DNA of 14,111 bases from an uncultured Collinsella sp. (GCA_902490405.1 CABUDS010000044.1:1-14111); one strand, 5' to 3'. Shown: positions 1 through 7,971, counted from the first letter of the stretch. Notes: generated by a model from the letters alone, not told the origin. A program made the numbers and translations.

Positions 1-375
1 GAGTCCCTGCCACGCATTCTGCCGCAAATTTGCCGTGCGTGCAGCGATGCGGAGCGTGCGGCCGATGCCGCCAGCCATGCGACGCAAAAGATCAAGATTG
101 CCCAGTACTACGAGGATCGCCTGGGCGAGCGCTATGCCGGAACGGTCTCGTGGGTCAGCAGCATGGGCCTGTTCGTACGCCTGGATCTGACCCAGGTCGA
201 GGGCCTGGTTTCAATTAAGAGCCTGGGCAACGAGTGGTTCGAGTTTGACGAGGACGCGCTCACGCTCACAGGTGCCGACACGGGGACCCGCTATGAGCTG
301 GGGCAGCGCGTGGTCATCGAGGTTTCGCGCGTCAATACTACGCGTGGACATCTGGACTTTAAGCTTATCCATTAG
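1..375 (+). CDS. rnr: Ribonuclease R, C-terminal fragment (5' end outside window)
   Basis: This frame is open from the first base and ends at TAG 373-375, so only the last 124 residues are visible. RNase R is a processive 3'-5' exoribonuclease that degrades structured RNA and works with SmpB/tmRNA in clearing stalled messages. The visible part has the end of the RNB region (SDAERAADAASH, typical of the helix before the S1 domain) followed by an S1 RNA-binding domain, with YAGTVSWVSSMGLFVRLD, EGLVSIKSLG and the closing strand GHLDFKLIH. It ends right after the S1 fold, without the long Lys-rich tail of the E. coli enzyme. A strong hairpin follows the stop. The family call is firm. That it is RNase R rather than another RNase II relative rests on the single C-terminal S1 domain and its wording. 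Confidence 0.9.
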   Translation, partial: ESLPRILPQICRACSDAERAADAASHATQKIKIAQYYEDRLGERYAGTVSWVSSMGLFVRLDLTQVEGLVSIKSLGNEWFEFDEDALTLTGADTGTRYELGQRVVIEVSRVNTTRGHLDFKLIH

Positions 376-400
376 CCAAATCTCGACTCATGGCGGGAGA

Positions 401-432
401 GCGGAGGGCGGTCTTTCGGGGCCGCCCTCCGC
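401..432 (+). terminator. Hairpin terminator after rnr
   Basis: A perfect 11-bp GC-rich stem (401-411 pairs with 422-432) closes a 10-base loop 26 bases after the rnr stop. The T-tract behind it is poor (ATTTGG), so termination may be partial or factor-assisted. Confidence 0.7.
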
Positions 433-507
433 ATTTGGATCATGGCTACCTTGCCGTCTGCTCGGCCGCCCGCTTACCTGCTATTCGAGAGGTAAAACCT
501 ACCAAAA

Positions 508-534
508 TAAACCTGTCCCTTTTTGGCAGGTTTA
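508..534. repeat. 27-bp palindrome upstream of the recombinase; possible crossover/operator site
   Basis: TAAACCTG (508-515) and CAGGTTTA (527-534) form a perfect 8-bp inverted repeat around an 11-base T-rich centre, in an AT-rich patch (about 483-540) that contrasts with the GC-rich surroundings. It ends 18 bases before the recombinase start codon. Small serine recombinases cross over at palindromic sites of about 26-28 bp, and resolvases often bind next to their own gene, so the size and place fit a crossover site or autoregulatory operator. The related half-motif AAAACCT also occurs at 494-500. No second copy of the site was found in this window. Confidence 0.4.
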
Positions 535-552
535 CAAGAAAGCGGGGATGAG

Positions 553-1158
553 ATGGCGACGGTGTATGGTTATGCGCGGGTGAGTTCGCGCGATCAGAAT
601 CTTAATCGGCAGCTGGATGCGCTGGGCGCCTATGGCGTGGGCTCGGCGAATATTTATGCCGACCATGCGAGCGGCAAGGACTTCGATCGACCGCGCTATC
701 GCGAGCTGCTGCACGTCCTGGGAGACGGGGACGTGCTGGTGGTGCTTTCTATCGACCGACTTGGTCGTAATTACTCCGAGATTCTTGAGGAATGGCGTCG
801 CATTACCAAGGAGCTCGGGGTTGCCATTGTGGTGTTGGACATGCCATTGCTTGACACGCGCGCCAGGGCAAGCGGCACGCCGGATGTGACTAATACCCTG
901 ATTGCCGATATTGTGCTGCAACTGCTGAGCTACGTGGCGCAGGTGGAGCGCGAGAATATCCATCGGCGCCAGGCGGAGGGAATTGCGGCGGCGCGGGCGC
1001 GAGGGGTCCGTTTCGGTCGACCTCGCAAGCCGTGCCCTCCTCAGTTTGAGCTGGTGCGCGATAGCTATGAGGCGGGCGATATTACCCGCAGCCAGGCGGC
1101 AAAGTGCCTGGGCGTGTGCGTGGGGACGTTCGATCGCTGGATGCGCGAGGCGGGGTAG
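553..1158 (+). CDS. Small serine recombinase (resolvase/invertase family)
   Basis: This 201-residue protein has the resolvase/invertase layout: an N-terminal catalytic domain, a long E helix and a C-terminal helix-turn-helix. The nucleophile is Ser11 in YARVSSRDQ, and the arginines of the active site are Arg9, Arg69 and Arg72 (SIDRLGRN at 66-73), one position on from the gamma-delta resolvase numbering. All key residues are present, so the enzyme should be active. The E-helix region reads SYVAQVERENIHRRQAEGI, then GVRFGRPRKP leads to the DNA-binding helix-turn-helix (about 172-201, ITRSQAAKCLGV). I start at ATG 553 because the family begins at the first strand (MATVYGYARVSS); an upstream GTG/TTG start would add ten non-conserved residues. 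The ribosome site is weak (GGGG at 544-547). No transposase, integrase partner or obvious invertible segment lies beside it, so whether it resolves dimers, inverts DNA or belongs to an element is open. Confidence 0.9.
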   Translation: MATVYGYARVSSRDQNLNRQLDALGAYGVGSANIYADHASGKDFDRPRYRELLHVLGDGDVLVVLSIDRLGRNYSEILEEWRRITKELGVAIVVLDMPLLDTRARASGTPDVTNTLIADIVLQLLSYVAQVERENIHRRQAEGIAAARARGVRFGRPRKPCPPQFELVRDSYEAGDITRSQAAKCLGVCVGTFDRWMREAG

Positions 1159-1262
1159 GGGTTTGCGTCGCTTTGTCGCTTCCTGTTGCGATTCAAATTT
1201 TGATACGGTGACGATGCCATTTGGGGCTACACTCGCTGATATTCAAAAAAGGAGGTTGGCCC

Positions 1263-1844
1263 TTGGCGCGCGTAAAACAAGTAATCGGATGGACCGCGAT
1301 CGCTCTGTTCGCTGCAACGCTGGCGGGCATCTGGGTGCTGACGGAGCAAAACGCGGTGCAGACGTCGTTGCTGAGCGAGTCCACCGCGCGTGTGGTGGAG
1401 GGTCAGGCTACGGGCGTACAGGCTGCCGATGCCACGGGTGAAGCTCAGACCGAGAACGGGATGACCGGGGGCATCGATTCGGCTGCCTCGAATGTCCGGT
1501 CTGGCCGACTTGCTTCCATTCGCATGTGGGTGGGCACGAACGTCCGTCGCGTTGCCCATACCGTAGAGTTTTTCTTCGTCGGATTGTTCGCCTCGGTGGC
1601 CGTGGTTTGCTTTTCCAGGCGTCCGTGGAGCGTTTGCTCCCGTTGCGTGCCCGTGTTGCTCTTTTGCGTCGTCTGCTCCGTCGGCGATCAGGTACATAAG
1701 ATCTTTGTTCCCGGCAGGCATTTCGACGTTATCGACTTAGGATTCGATGCTGCGGGCTATGTCACCGCCATGCTGCTGGTATTGCTGGCGGCGGCGTTGG
1801 TGCGCCATGCGACTCGGCCGATCGGCGCCCATGCGAGGCGCTAG
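1263..1844 (+). CDS. VanZ family membrane protein
   Basis: This 193-residue protein is predicted to have several membrane helices: one at about residues 7-25, then three in the C-terminal half. VanZ-family signatures are present: HTVEFFFVGLF (His99, Glu102) and GDQVHKIFVPGRHFDVIDLGFDAAG split over two parts, with Asp142-Gln143 and the FVPGR turn. The family is named for a teicoplanin-resistance accessory gene, but most members are chromosomal proteins of unknown role in the cell envelope. Residues about 35-85 are a low-complexity Ala/Thr/Gly/Glu-rich stretch between helix 1 and the core, longer than in minimal VanZ proteins. I chose TTG 1263 because GGAGG at 1251-1255 lies seven bases upstream; the earlier in-frame TTG at 1221 would overlap the probable -10 box TACACT (1228-1233). 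No glycopeptide-resistance genes accompany it, so a resistance role is not supported. Confidence 0.8.
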   Translation: MARVKQVIGWTAIALFAATLAGIWVLTEQNAVQTSLLSESTARVVEGQATGVQAADATGEAQTENGMTGGIDSAASNVRSGRLASIRMWVGTNVRRVAHTVEFFFVGLFASVAVVCFSRRPWSVCSRCVPVLLFCVVCSVGDQVHKIFVPGRHFDVIDLGFDAAGYVTAMLLVLLAAALVRHATRPIGAHARR

Positions 1845-1950
1845 CCGGTAACAAACCCGTTTCTGATAATGCGACCTTGTTGAATTATTTTGTGTCGCGC
1901 GTATTTCCGAGCGGTCGGATTTGAGGGGCGAGCGGTAGAACGCTCTCCCT

Positions 1951-1973
1951 TTGTGCGCCACGATGCGGCACAA
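1951..1973. promoter_or_regulatory. Candidate operator in the leader region of the MurNAc operon
   Basis: The 204-base gap 1845-2048 in front of murR has no gene. It holds the inverted repeat TTGTGC (1951-1956) / GCACAA (1968-1973) with an 11-base centre, a dyad of the size bound by RpiR/MurR or CcpA-type regulators. A second short dyad, GAGCG...CGCTC, lies around 1930-1946. I could not pick a convincing -35/-10 pair, so this is only a candidate. Confidence 0.3.
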
Positions 1974-2048
1974 TGTACCGCAAAAGCTGTTTGTATCCGG
2001 TACGAATCGTTCGTTGGTCTTTAATTCTTCTCAACGGAGGTGTTTGAG

Positions 2049-2900
2049 ATGGCAAACGGATTGCTTTTGCGGCTTCGCGAGCGTGAGCTCAGCGCGAGCC
2101 CGGCGGAACGCAATGTCATCGCATATGTAAGCGCTCATCCGCACGAGGTGGTCGGGCTGTCCGTCCGCGGTCTTGCCGATGTCACGTTCTCCTCGCCCTC
2201 GAGCATTTTGCGCTTTTGCAAGCGCTTGGGTTTTGCGGGCTACAAGGAGTTCCAGCGCGAACTGATTGCCGAGCTGGCGCTCTTGGGTGACAAGAAAGAC
2301 GTTGCCCTCGAGGACATCTCCATGGATGACAGCGTCGAACGTATCGTGGGGAAGGTGATGAAAAGCAACGTGCGCACGATCGAGGCGACGGCGCGAACGC
2401 TCGATTACACCGTCTTGGAGCGATGCGCGGCCCGTCTTAAGCGGGCACGCGCGGTCAATCTGTTCGGTATCGGTGCCTCTCGTTTGGTCGCGCACGATCT
2501 GGCGCAAAAGCTCATGCGTGTCGACAAAGAGTGCCATCTGTACGACGACTGGCATGATCAGCTCTTGTGTGCCAAGAACATGCATGAGGGCGATATGGCA
2601 ATCGCCTTTAGCTACTCGGGCTTGACGCAAGAGGTGCTGGACTGCGCCGCCGAGGCCCAACGTCACAACTGTCCCGTTGTGGCCGTGACCAAAGTAGATG
2701 GATCATCCAAGCTTGCCACCATGGCCGATGCCGTGCTCGGCGTCGCTGCGAGTGAGCCCTTGGTCCGCAGCGGTGCCATGGCTTCGCGTATGGCCCAGCT
2801 TATGGTTGTCGATGCCCTGTACGCTGCTTACGTTGCCAGCGACTACGAACGAGCGACGCATGTCATTAAGCAAAACTACATCGAGAAACAGGAAAGATGA
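2049..2900 (+). CDS. murR: MurR/RpiR family transcriptional regulator
   Basis: This 283-residue protein has an N-terminal RpiR-type helix-turn-helix (about residues 1-75, with VRGLADVTFSSPSSILRFCK and RLGFAGYKEF) and a C-terminal SIS sugar-phosphate-binding domain (about 125-255, with FGIGASRLVAHDLAQKL near 138-154 and AFSYSGLTQEV near 185-195). RpiR proteins sense phosphosugars through the SIS domain. MurR of E. coli is a repressor of murQP relieved by MurNAc-6-P, and the gene starting ten bases downstream here is murQ, so the same ligand is likely. The start is ATG 2049, eight bases after GGAGG (2036-2040); an in-frame GTG at 2040 overlaps that ribosome site and is rejected. It is the first gene of a codirectional set with murQ and murP, so it probably controls its own operon. 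The family is certain and the ligand is inferred from context. Confidence 0.9.
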   Translation: MANGLLLRLRERELSASPAERNVIAYVSAHPHEVVGLSVRGLADVTFSSPSSILRFCKRLGFAGYKEFQRELIAELALLGDKKDVALEDISMDDSVERIVGKVMKSNVRTIEATARTLDYTVLERCAARLKRARAVNLFGIGASRLVAHDLAQKLMRVDKECHLYDDWHDQLLCAKNMHEGDMAIAFSYSGLTQEVLDCAAEAQRHNCPVVAVTKVDGSSKLATMADAVLGVAASEPLVRSGAMASRMAQLMVVDALYAAYVASDYERATHVIKQNYIEKQER

Positions 2901-2910
2901 GGTGAATGAA

Positions 2911-3834
<924 letters not shown>

Positions 3835-3891
3835 GTGCGCGGCGTGAGCTGATATGACATCCAGACGAGATACCCAATACAAGGAGGAGTT

Positions 3892-5322
3892 ATGACGAAC
3901 AAAGAGCTGGCTCAAAAGCTGCTGGACCTTTTGGGCGGTAAAGACAACGTGCTGGCAAACGCGGCGTGCATGACGCGCCTGCGCGTGACCGTCAAAGACA
4001 CGGGCAGCGTCGACGCGGAGGGCATTAAGGCACTCGACGGCGTGATGGGCCTGGTCGAGGACGACACGATGCAGATCGTGCTGGGTCCGGGCAAGGTGAA
4101 TAAGGTGCTCGAGGAGTTCTCCAAGCTCACCGGCCTTGCGAAAGGCGTTGCCGACGAGAGCGTGGTTGACGCTGCGGCCACAAACAAGGCCGCGCAGAAG
4201 GCAAAGTACGAGTCCAAGCCGGTTCAGGCCTTCCTCAAGAAGATTTCCAATGTCTTCGTTGCCCTGCTTCCCGGCATCATTGCGGCTGGCCTCATCAACG
4301 GTATCTGCAACGTCATTAACGTCTCGACGGCAGGCGCGCTTGCAGGCGAGTGGTGGTACCAGGGCATTCGTTCCATGGGCTGGGCCCTGTTTGCCTATCT
4401 GCCCATCTTGGTGGGCTATAACGCGGCACGTGAGTTTGGCGGCTCCGCTGCGCTGGGCGGCATCGCCGGCATGATGTGTATCGCTAACAGTGCCATGCCC
4501 CTGCTTGCGCCTGGCGCGGCCGATCCTGCCACTGCCATTCTGCTGCCGCTCACCAATGCGCAGTACAACCCCGCAGCGGGCGGCATGATCGCGGCTCTTA
4601 TCGCTGGCGCATTTTTTGCCTGGATGGAGCGTCAGATTCGCAAGGTTATGCCCAACGCACTCGATACATTCTTGTCCCCGCTGCTGGTGCTCATCATCGG
4701 CGCCTTTGCTCTGATGCTCGTCATCCAGCCGGTTGGCGCATGGCTGACGACTGCCATCTTTAGCGTTTTGACCTTTATCTTCGAGAAGCTGGGCGTCCTG
4801 GGCGGCTATATCCTGTCGGCAGGCTTCTTGCCGCTGGTTTCCGTCGGCCTGCATCAGGCGCTCACGCCGATCCACGCTATGCTCAACGATCCCGACGGCG
4901 CTACCAAGGGCATCAATTACCTGCTCCCCATCCTTATGATGGCTGGCGGCGGCCAGGTCGGTGCCGGTTTGGCGCTGTACTTTAAGACCAAGAACGCCAA
5001 GCTCAAGAAGTACGTCGCAGAGTCCATTCCCGTTGGAATCCTGGGTGTGGGCGAGCCTCTGATGTATGCCGTTACGCTGCCGCTCGTTCGTCCGTTTGTG
5101 ACGGCCTGCCTGGGTGCCGGATTTGGCGGCGCGCTCGCGGCGCTGCTTCACATCGGCACGGTTTCTCAGGGCGTTTCCGGTCTGTTTGGCCTGCTGATCG
5201 TCGTTCCTGGCCAGCAGCTCGGCTACGTTGCCGCTATGCTGCTTGCCTATGCCGCCGGCTTTGTCCTGACGTGGTTCTTTGGCGTCGACGAGCAGAAGAT
5301 CAATGAGTTCTTTGGCGAGTAG
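3892..5322 (+). CDS. murP: PTS EIIBC permease, probably for MurNAc or MurNAc-GlcNAc
   Basis: This 476-residue, two-domain PTS permease has an N-terminal EIIB domain (about 1-80) with the phosphorylated cysteine Cys26 in AACMTRLRVTV and the IVLGPGKVNKV strand. A hydrophilic linker follows, then a hydrophobic EIIC domain (about 115-465) with roughly ten membrane segments and the substrate-site motif GVGEP at 385-389. It would import a sugar and phosphorylate it at C6 using EI, HPr and an EIIA from elsewhere, since no EIIA domain is present; this is also the layout of E. coli MurP (about 474 residues). Sequence alone would also allow a sucrose/trehalose-type EIIBC. The assignment to MurNAc or the MurNAc-GlcNAc disaccharide comes from murR, murQ and mupG on either side. 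ATG 3892 follows AAGGAGGAG (3881-3889). The 57-base gap after murQ holds no terminator, so co-transcription is likely. Confidence 0.85.
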   Translation: MTNKELAQKLLDLLGGKDNVLANAACMTRLRVTVKDTGSVDAEGIKALDGVMGLVEDDTMQIVLGPGKVNKVLEEFSKLTGLAKGVADESVVDAAATNKAAQKAKYESKPVQAFLKKISNVFVALLPGIIAAGLINGICNVINVSTAGALAGEWWYQGIRSMGWALFAYLPILVGYNAAREFGGSAALGGIAGMMCIANSAMPLLAPGAADPATAILLPLTNAQYNPAAGGMIAALIAGAFFAWMERQIRKVMPNALDTFLSPLLVLIIGAFALMLVIQPVGAWLTTAIFSVLTFIFEKLGVLGGYILSAGFLPLVSVGLHQALTPIHAMLNDPDGATKGINYLLPILMMAGGGQVGAGLALYFKTKNAKLKKYVAESIPVGILGVGEPLMYAVTLPLVRPFVTACLGAGFGGALAALLHIGTVSQGVSGLFGLLIVVPGQQLGYVAAMLLAYAAGFVLTWFFGVDEQKINEFFGE

Positions 5323-5389
5323 TTTGATATCGCGAGCCGTGTTGCTCGGGGTTCGCGGCGCGCGGCAGATTTCTTGATGCTATGGTTGT

Positions 5390-5423
5390 GCCGGCGGGGC
5401 TAACTGCTCCGCCGGCCTTTTTT
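5390..5423 (+). terminator. Intrinsic terminator between murP and mupG
   Basis: An 11-bp stem (5390-5400 with 5406-5416, one G-T pair) closes a TAACT loop and is followed by C and six T's (5418-5423). This is the best intrinsic terminator in the murR-mupG region. Its T-run touches the mupG ribosome site AAAGGAG (5424-5430), so it lies where it could attenuate mupG. Confidence 0.85.
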
Positions 5424-5439
5424 AAAGGAGCGTTGTAGC

Positions 5440-6492
5440 GTGAAAACGGGTATTTCGATTTATCTTTCCAGCCCTTTGCAGGATATTGAGCGGACGATTG
5501 AGCGTGGTGCCGCGGCGGGTGCGCGCTACGCGTTCACCTCGCTGCATATTCCCGAGGATGGGGGAGCGGCGTATGCCGATAAGGTCCGTCATGTGCTGTC
5601 GCTGCTCTCCGCCCGCGGCATTGCGCTCATTGCCGATGTGGGGCCTCGCACGTGCGATTTGCTCGGGCTTGAGCGCATCGAGGACCTGCGCGATCTGGGG
5701 TTGGAATACCTTCGTTTGGACTATGGCTTTAGCGCCCAACGGGTCGCGGAGCTGTCCGGTGTATTTCGCATAGTGGTCAATGCATCGACGGTGAGTTCTG
5801 ATGAAATCGCATCGTGGCGTGAGGCCGGTGCCGATGTGACTCGTTTTGCCGCCTGCCACAATTTTTACCCCAAGCCTTATACCGGTTTAGCTCTGGAGGA
5901 CATTGCTCGGGTGAATCTTCGTCTTGCGGCGCTTGGATTCGAAATCATGGCTTTTGTGCCGGGCGATGCTAACGTTCGCGGGCCGGTATTCGAGGGACTG
6001 CCGACGGTCGAGACGCAGCGCGGTCGCGCGTCAAAGGTTGCTCTCAATATGCTTGAGCTTGCACATGGCGCCGATTGCGACATTGTGTTGGTCGGCGACC
6101 CCGATCTTTCCGATGCGGGCTGGGCGCAGTTTGCTCAAGTTTCCGCCGGATACGTGGACCTGCAATGCGAGCTTGAGCCCGGTTATGCCTATGTGCGCGG
6201 GCAGATTCATCACGACCGGCCCGACTCGAGTGTCCTCATCTTTAGGTCTCAGGAGTCACGTACGACGCATAAGCCGGATTCCGTGCCGACGGATGCCGGA
6301 GCCGGCCTGCCGCGAAAGGCGGAGTCGATCGCTGTGAGCAATAGCGGATATGGGCGCTACGAAGGCGAGCTTGAGATTGCGCGGGTCGATCTTCCCGGTG
6401 ACGAGCGCATGAACGTTGCGGGCCATATCACGCCCGAGGCAATGGAGCTGCTGCCGTTCATCAAACGCGGATTCGGGGTACGGTTCGTTTAG
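5440..6492 (+). CDS. mupG: DUF871 / MupG-like 6-phospho-N-acetylmuramidase
   Basis: This 350-residue protein matches the DUF871 family: a TIM-barrel domain (about 1-240) followed by a small cyclophilin-like beta domain (about 255-350). Recognised family wording includes GISIYLSS at the start, FTSLHIPED, the barrel strands IALIADVGPRT and LRLDYGF, NASTV, the CHNFYPKPYTGL stretch, FVPGD, and FEGLPTVETQRG. The ending HITPEAMELLPFIKRG is also typical. S. aureus MupG, in this family, hydrolyses MurNAc-6-P-GlcNAc inside the cell to MurNAc-6-P and GlcNAc, and its gene lies with murQ, murP and murR; the same four genes occur here in another order. The start is GTG 5440, nine bases after AAAGGAG (5424-5430). 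A terminator immediately upstream makes expression with murP dependent on readthrough. Some DUF871 members are annotated only as outer-surface or hypothetical proteins, so the enzymatic call relies on context. Confidence 0.85.
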   Translation: MKTGISIYLSSPLQDIERTIERGAAAGARYAFTSLHIPEDGGAAYADKVRHVLSLLSARGIALIADVGPRTCDLLGLERIEDLRDLGLEYLRLDYGFSAQRVAELSGVFRIVVNASTVSSDEIASWREAGADVTRFAACHNFYPKPYTGLALEDIARVNLRLAALGFEIMAFVPGDANVRGPVFEGLPTVETQRGRASKVALNMLELAHGADCDIVLVGDPDLSDAGWAQFAQVSAGYVDLQCELEPGYAYVRGQIHHDRPDSSVLIFRSQESRTTHKPDSVPTDAGAGLPRKAESIAVSNSGYGRYEGELEIARVDLPGDERMNVAGHITPEAMELLPFIKRGFGVRFV

Positions 6493-6584
6493 CGTGTGAC
6501 CCGTGGGCTACAATTGGCCCATCATGCGAAGGCGCCTCGTGTGGCGTGTGCCTGCGTTGGCCGATCTATATTCGGAGGATTCCC

Positions 6585-6944
6585 ATGACCGTACTGTTTG
6601 TTGAATATCCCAAGTGCTCGACCTGTAAGAAGGCCAAGGCATGGCTGGACGAACACGGGGTAGAGTATATCGACCGCGATATCGTTTTGGACAATCCCAC
6701 GGCTGATGAGCTTGCGACCTGGATTGCTCGTTCGGGACTGCCGGTGCGGCGCTTCTTTAATTCGTCGGGCATGAAATATCGAGAGCTGGGCCTGAAGGCG
6801 CGTCTAGATGCGGGCATGACGGATCGGGAGTGCTACGAGCTGCTGGCGACCGACGGCATGCTGGTCAAGCGTCCGCTGTTGGTGGGCGACGACTTTGCGA
6901 TTCCCGGCTTTAGGGAATCGGCTTGGGTCGAGGCGTTGCTGTAG
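6585..6944 (+). CDS. ArsC/Spx family thioredoxin-fold protein
   Basis: This 119-residue protein has the ArsC-like fold. It has a redox CxxC at Cys11-Cys14 (YPKCSTCKKAKAWLDEHG), the RDIVLDNPTADEL strand/helix, RRFFNSSGMKYRELGLK, and the LVKRPLLVGDDF stretch holding the conserved arginine. Members include glutaredoxin-coupled arsenate reductases, Spx/MgsR regulators that bind RNA polymerase, and YffB-type proteins of unknown role. The CxxC and the short length fit the Spx/YffB side better than classical arsenate reductase, and no ars genes are nearby, so I give no gene symbol. ATG 6585 follows GGAGG (6574-6578) by six bases. A -10-like TACAAT lies at 6509-6514, suggesting its own promoter. A paired palindromic repeat starts six bases after the stop. 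Confidence 0.85.
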   Translation: MTVLFVEYPKCSTCKKAKAWLDEHGVEYIDRDIVLDNPTADELATWIARSGLPVRRFFNSSGMKYRELGLKARLDAGMTDRECYELLATDGMLVKRPLLVGDDFAIPGFRESAWVEALL

Positions 6945-6950
6945 CGGCTG

Positions 6951-7060
6951 CGGAAAGCGTATCCCAGTTTGAGCGCGAAATCTGGGATACGGTTTCCGGT
7001 TGGAGGCTCTACGGGAAACTGCGCCCCAACTTGAGCTTGAAATCTGGGACGCACTTTCCG
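6951..7060. repeat. Family 2 palindromic repeat, tandem doublet (62-bp period)
   Basis: There are two tandem imperfect palindromes. Copy 1 has 17-base arms 6951-6967 and 6982-6998 with a single mismatch (CGGAAAGCGTATCCCAG against CTGGGATACGGTTTCCG). Copy 2 has arms 7013-7029 and 7044-7060 with about 13 of 17 positions pairing. Both have a 14-base core, TTTGAGCGCGAAAT and CTTGAGCTTGAAAT, in the same orientation and exactly 62 bases apart. The doublet fills the 134-base gap between two convergent genes, so its hairpins may also end transcription from both sides. Confidence 0.85.
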
Positions 7061-7078
7061 CCGGCGGGCCTGCCCCAG

Positions 7079-7489
7079 TCAGTCCTCCAGCTGCGCCCAT
7101 TCGTGTGGGTCGTAGATCTTTACGTGCTTGTCGGGCGTGTCGCTCCAGTACTCCTCGTCCATAAAGGGCAGATATGCCTGAACGCCGGGGCAGATAAAGG
7201 GGATCCGCTGCTGTTGCAGTCGCTCGCGCTGGCGCTGCTCCAGGTGCGCCTCGGATATGACGGTCGGCATGCCGGACAGCTCGACGAGGCTTGCCTGGAT
7301 GCGCTTGAGGTCGGGGAGCGCCGCGTGCCATGACGTCCGCATAATTAAAAACGAGGCGCGACGGTATTCCGCTTGCATCACCGTGATGGCGGGACGCAGC
7401 GTGGGATGGATTTTGTCTCGGTCGGGCCAAGGTCCGGCGGATATCTCGAGCCCCAAGGTCTCCCATAGGTAATCCAGCTCTTCGTCCAT
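7079..7489 (-). CDS. Unrecognised protein, distant similarity to a MarR-associated C-terminal region
   Basis: I do not recognise this 136-residue protein with confidence. It is soluble, rich in charged and aromatic residues, and has no signal peptide or membrane segment. The part from about 55 to 110 (ALPDLKRIQASLVELSG, PTVISE, then RIPFICPGVQAYLPF at 95-109) resembles, from memory, the C-terminal region of some roughly 220-residue MarR-type winged-helix proteins, whose signature is an xIPFxxPGxQxYLPF run. The winged-helix domain itself is missing here, so this would be a stand-alone version of that region. ATG 7489 is preceded on its own strand by GAGGCACT, a modest ribosome site. It converges on the arsC-like gene across the palindromic doublet. 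Its codon use looks like that of its neighbours, so I take it as a real gene. Confidence 0.65.
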   Translation of the reverse strand: MDEELDYLWETLGLEISAGPWPDRDKIHPTLRPAITVMQAEYRRASFLIMRTSWHAALPDLKRIQASLVELSGMPTVISEAHLEQRQRERLQQQRIPFICPGVQAYLPFMDEEYWSDTPDKHVKIYDPHEWAQLED

Positions 7490-7692
7490 AGTGCCTCGAT
7501 GTCTACGCGATTATTGTCACTTCGATTGTGTTACCTGGTGCTATCGTTTTCGCGATAGAATCTGCCAACGGTCGACGGCTACCGTTCGCGGCGTTCTGCC
7601 CTTCGTGTGCGGCGGCTAGCTCCACAGGTCCTTCACGGGTCGGACTAAATCGGGCCAATTTGGCTGAATTTCAAAAAAGTCAAAATTGGGGC

Positions 7693-7721
7693 TTGCGTCA
7701 CGACGGATCTTCCCGTATATT
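7693..7721 (+). promoter_or_regulatory. Promoter of the tRNA-Gln/tRNA-Glu unit
   Basis: TTGCGT (7693-7698), a 17-base spacer and TATATT (7716-7721) form a good housekeeping promoter, with a start site expected near 7728 and tRNA-Gln beginning at 7766. The DNA just upstream (about 7666-7688) is an A/T-rich tract with a six-A run, like the UP elements of stable-RNA promoters. Confidence 0.6.
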
Positions 7722-7765
7722 TCTTTCTTGCGCAAAGGCACAGCCGAGCGCAGCGATGCAGTCAT

Positions 7766-7839
7766 TGGGATGTCGTCTAATGGCAGGACAGCGGATTCTG
7801 GTTCCGTCAATGGGGGTTCGACTCCCTCCATCCCAGCCA
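7766..7839 (+). tRNA. tRNA-Gln (CTG)
   Basis: The cloverleaf is complete. Acceptor TGGGATG (7766-7772) pairs with CATCCCA (7829-7835), including the U1-A72 pair usual for glutamine tRNAs. The D-arm is GTCTAATGGCAGGAC, the anticodon loop TTCTGGT gives anticodon CTG, and the T-loop is TTCGACT. Discriminator G and an encoded CCA (7837-7839) close it. Confidence 0.95.
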
Positions 7840-7856
7840 TTGCATTTGCTACATAT

Positions 7857-7933
7857 GGCCCGTTCGTCTAGCGGTTTAGGACGCCGCCCTCTCAAGGCGG
7901 AGATCACCAGTTCGAATCTGGTACGGGCTACCA
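7857..7933 (+). tRNA. tRNA-Glu (CTC)
   Basis: Acceptor GGCCCGT (7857-7863) pairs with ACGGGCT (7923-7929), with a G-T first pair. The anticodon stem CCGCC/GGCGG holds the loop CTCTCAA, giving anticodon CTC. The T-arm is CCAG-TTCGAAT-CTGG, followed by discriminator A and an encoded CCA (7931-7933). It lies 17 bases after tRNA-Gln and is surely co-transcribed with it. Confidence 0.95.
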
Positions 7934-7943
7934 AAATTGAACG

Positions 7944-7971
7944 CCCGGGCCTCGTAAGAGACCCGGGTTTT
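7944..7971 (+). terminator. Terminator of the tRNA unit
   Basis: CCCGGG (7944-7949) pairs with CCCGGG (7962-7967). Past one mismatch the stem continues with CTC/GAG around a GTAA loop, and TTTT (7968-7971) follows. It lies 10 bases after the CCA end of tRNA-Glu. Confidence 0.8.

Noticed and set aside
1263..1844. VanZ as evidence of glycopeptide resistance
   Set aside because: VanZ-family proteins are common and mostly unrelated to resistance; no vanHAX-type genes are present.
6585..6944. Arsenate resistance operon
   Set aside because: No arsB, acr3 or arsR neighbours; the CxxC protein fits the Spx/YffB branch as well or better.
7616..7934. Minus-strand open frames across the tRNA genes (for example with RFELVISALRGRRPKPLDE)
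   Set aside because: They are translations of the antisense of tRNA-Gln and tRNA-Glu, a well-known source of false protein annotations.
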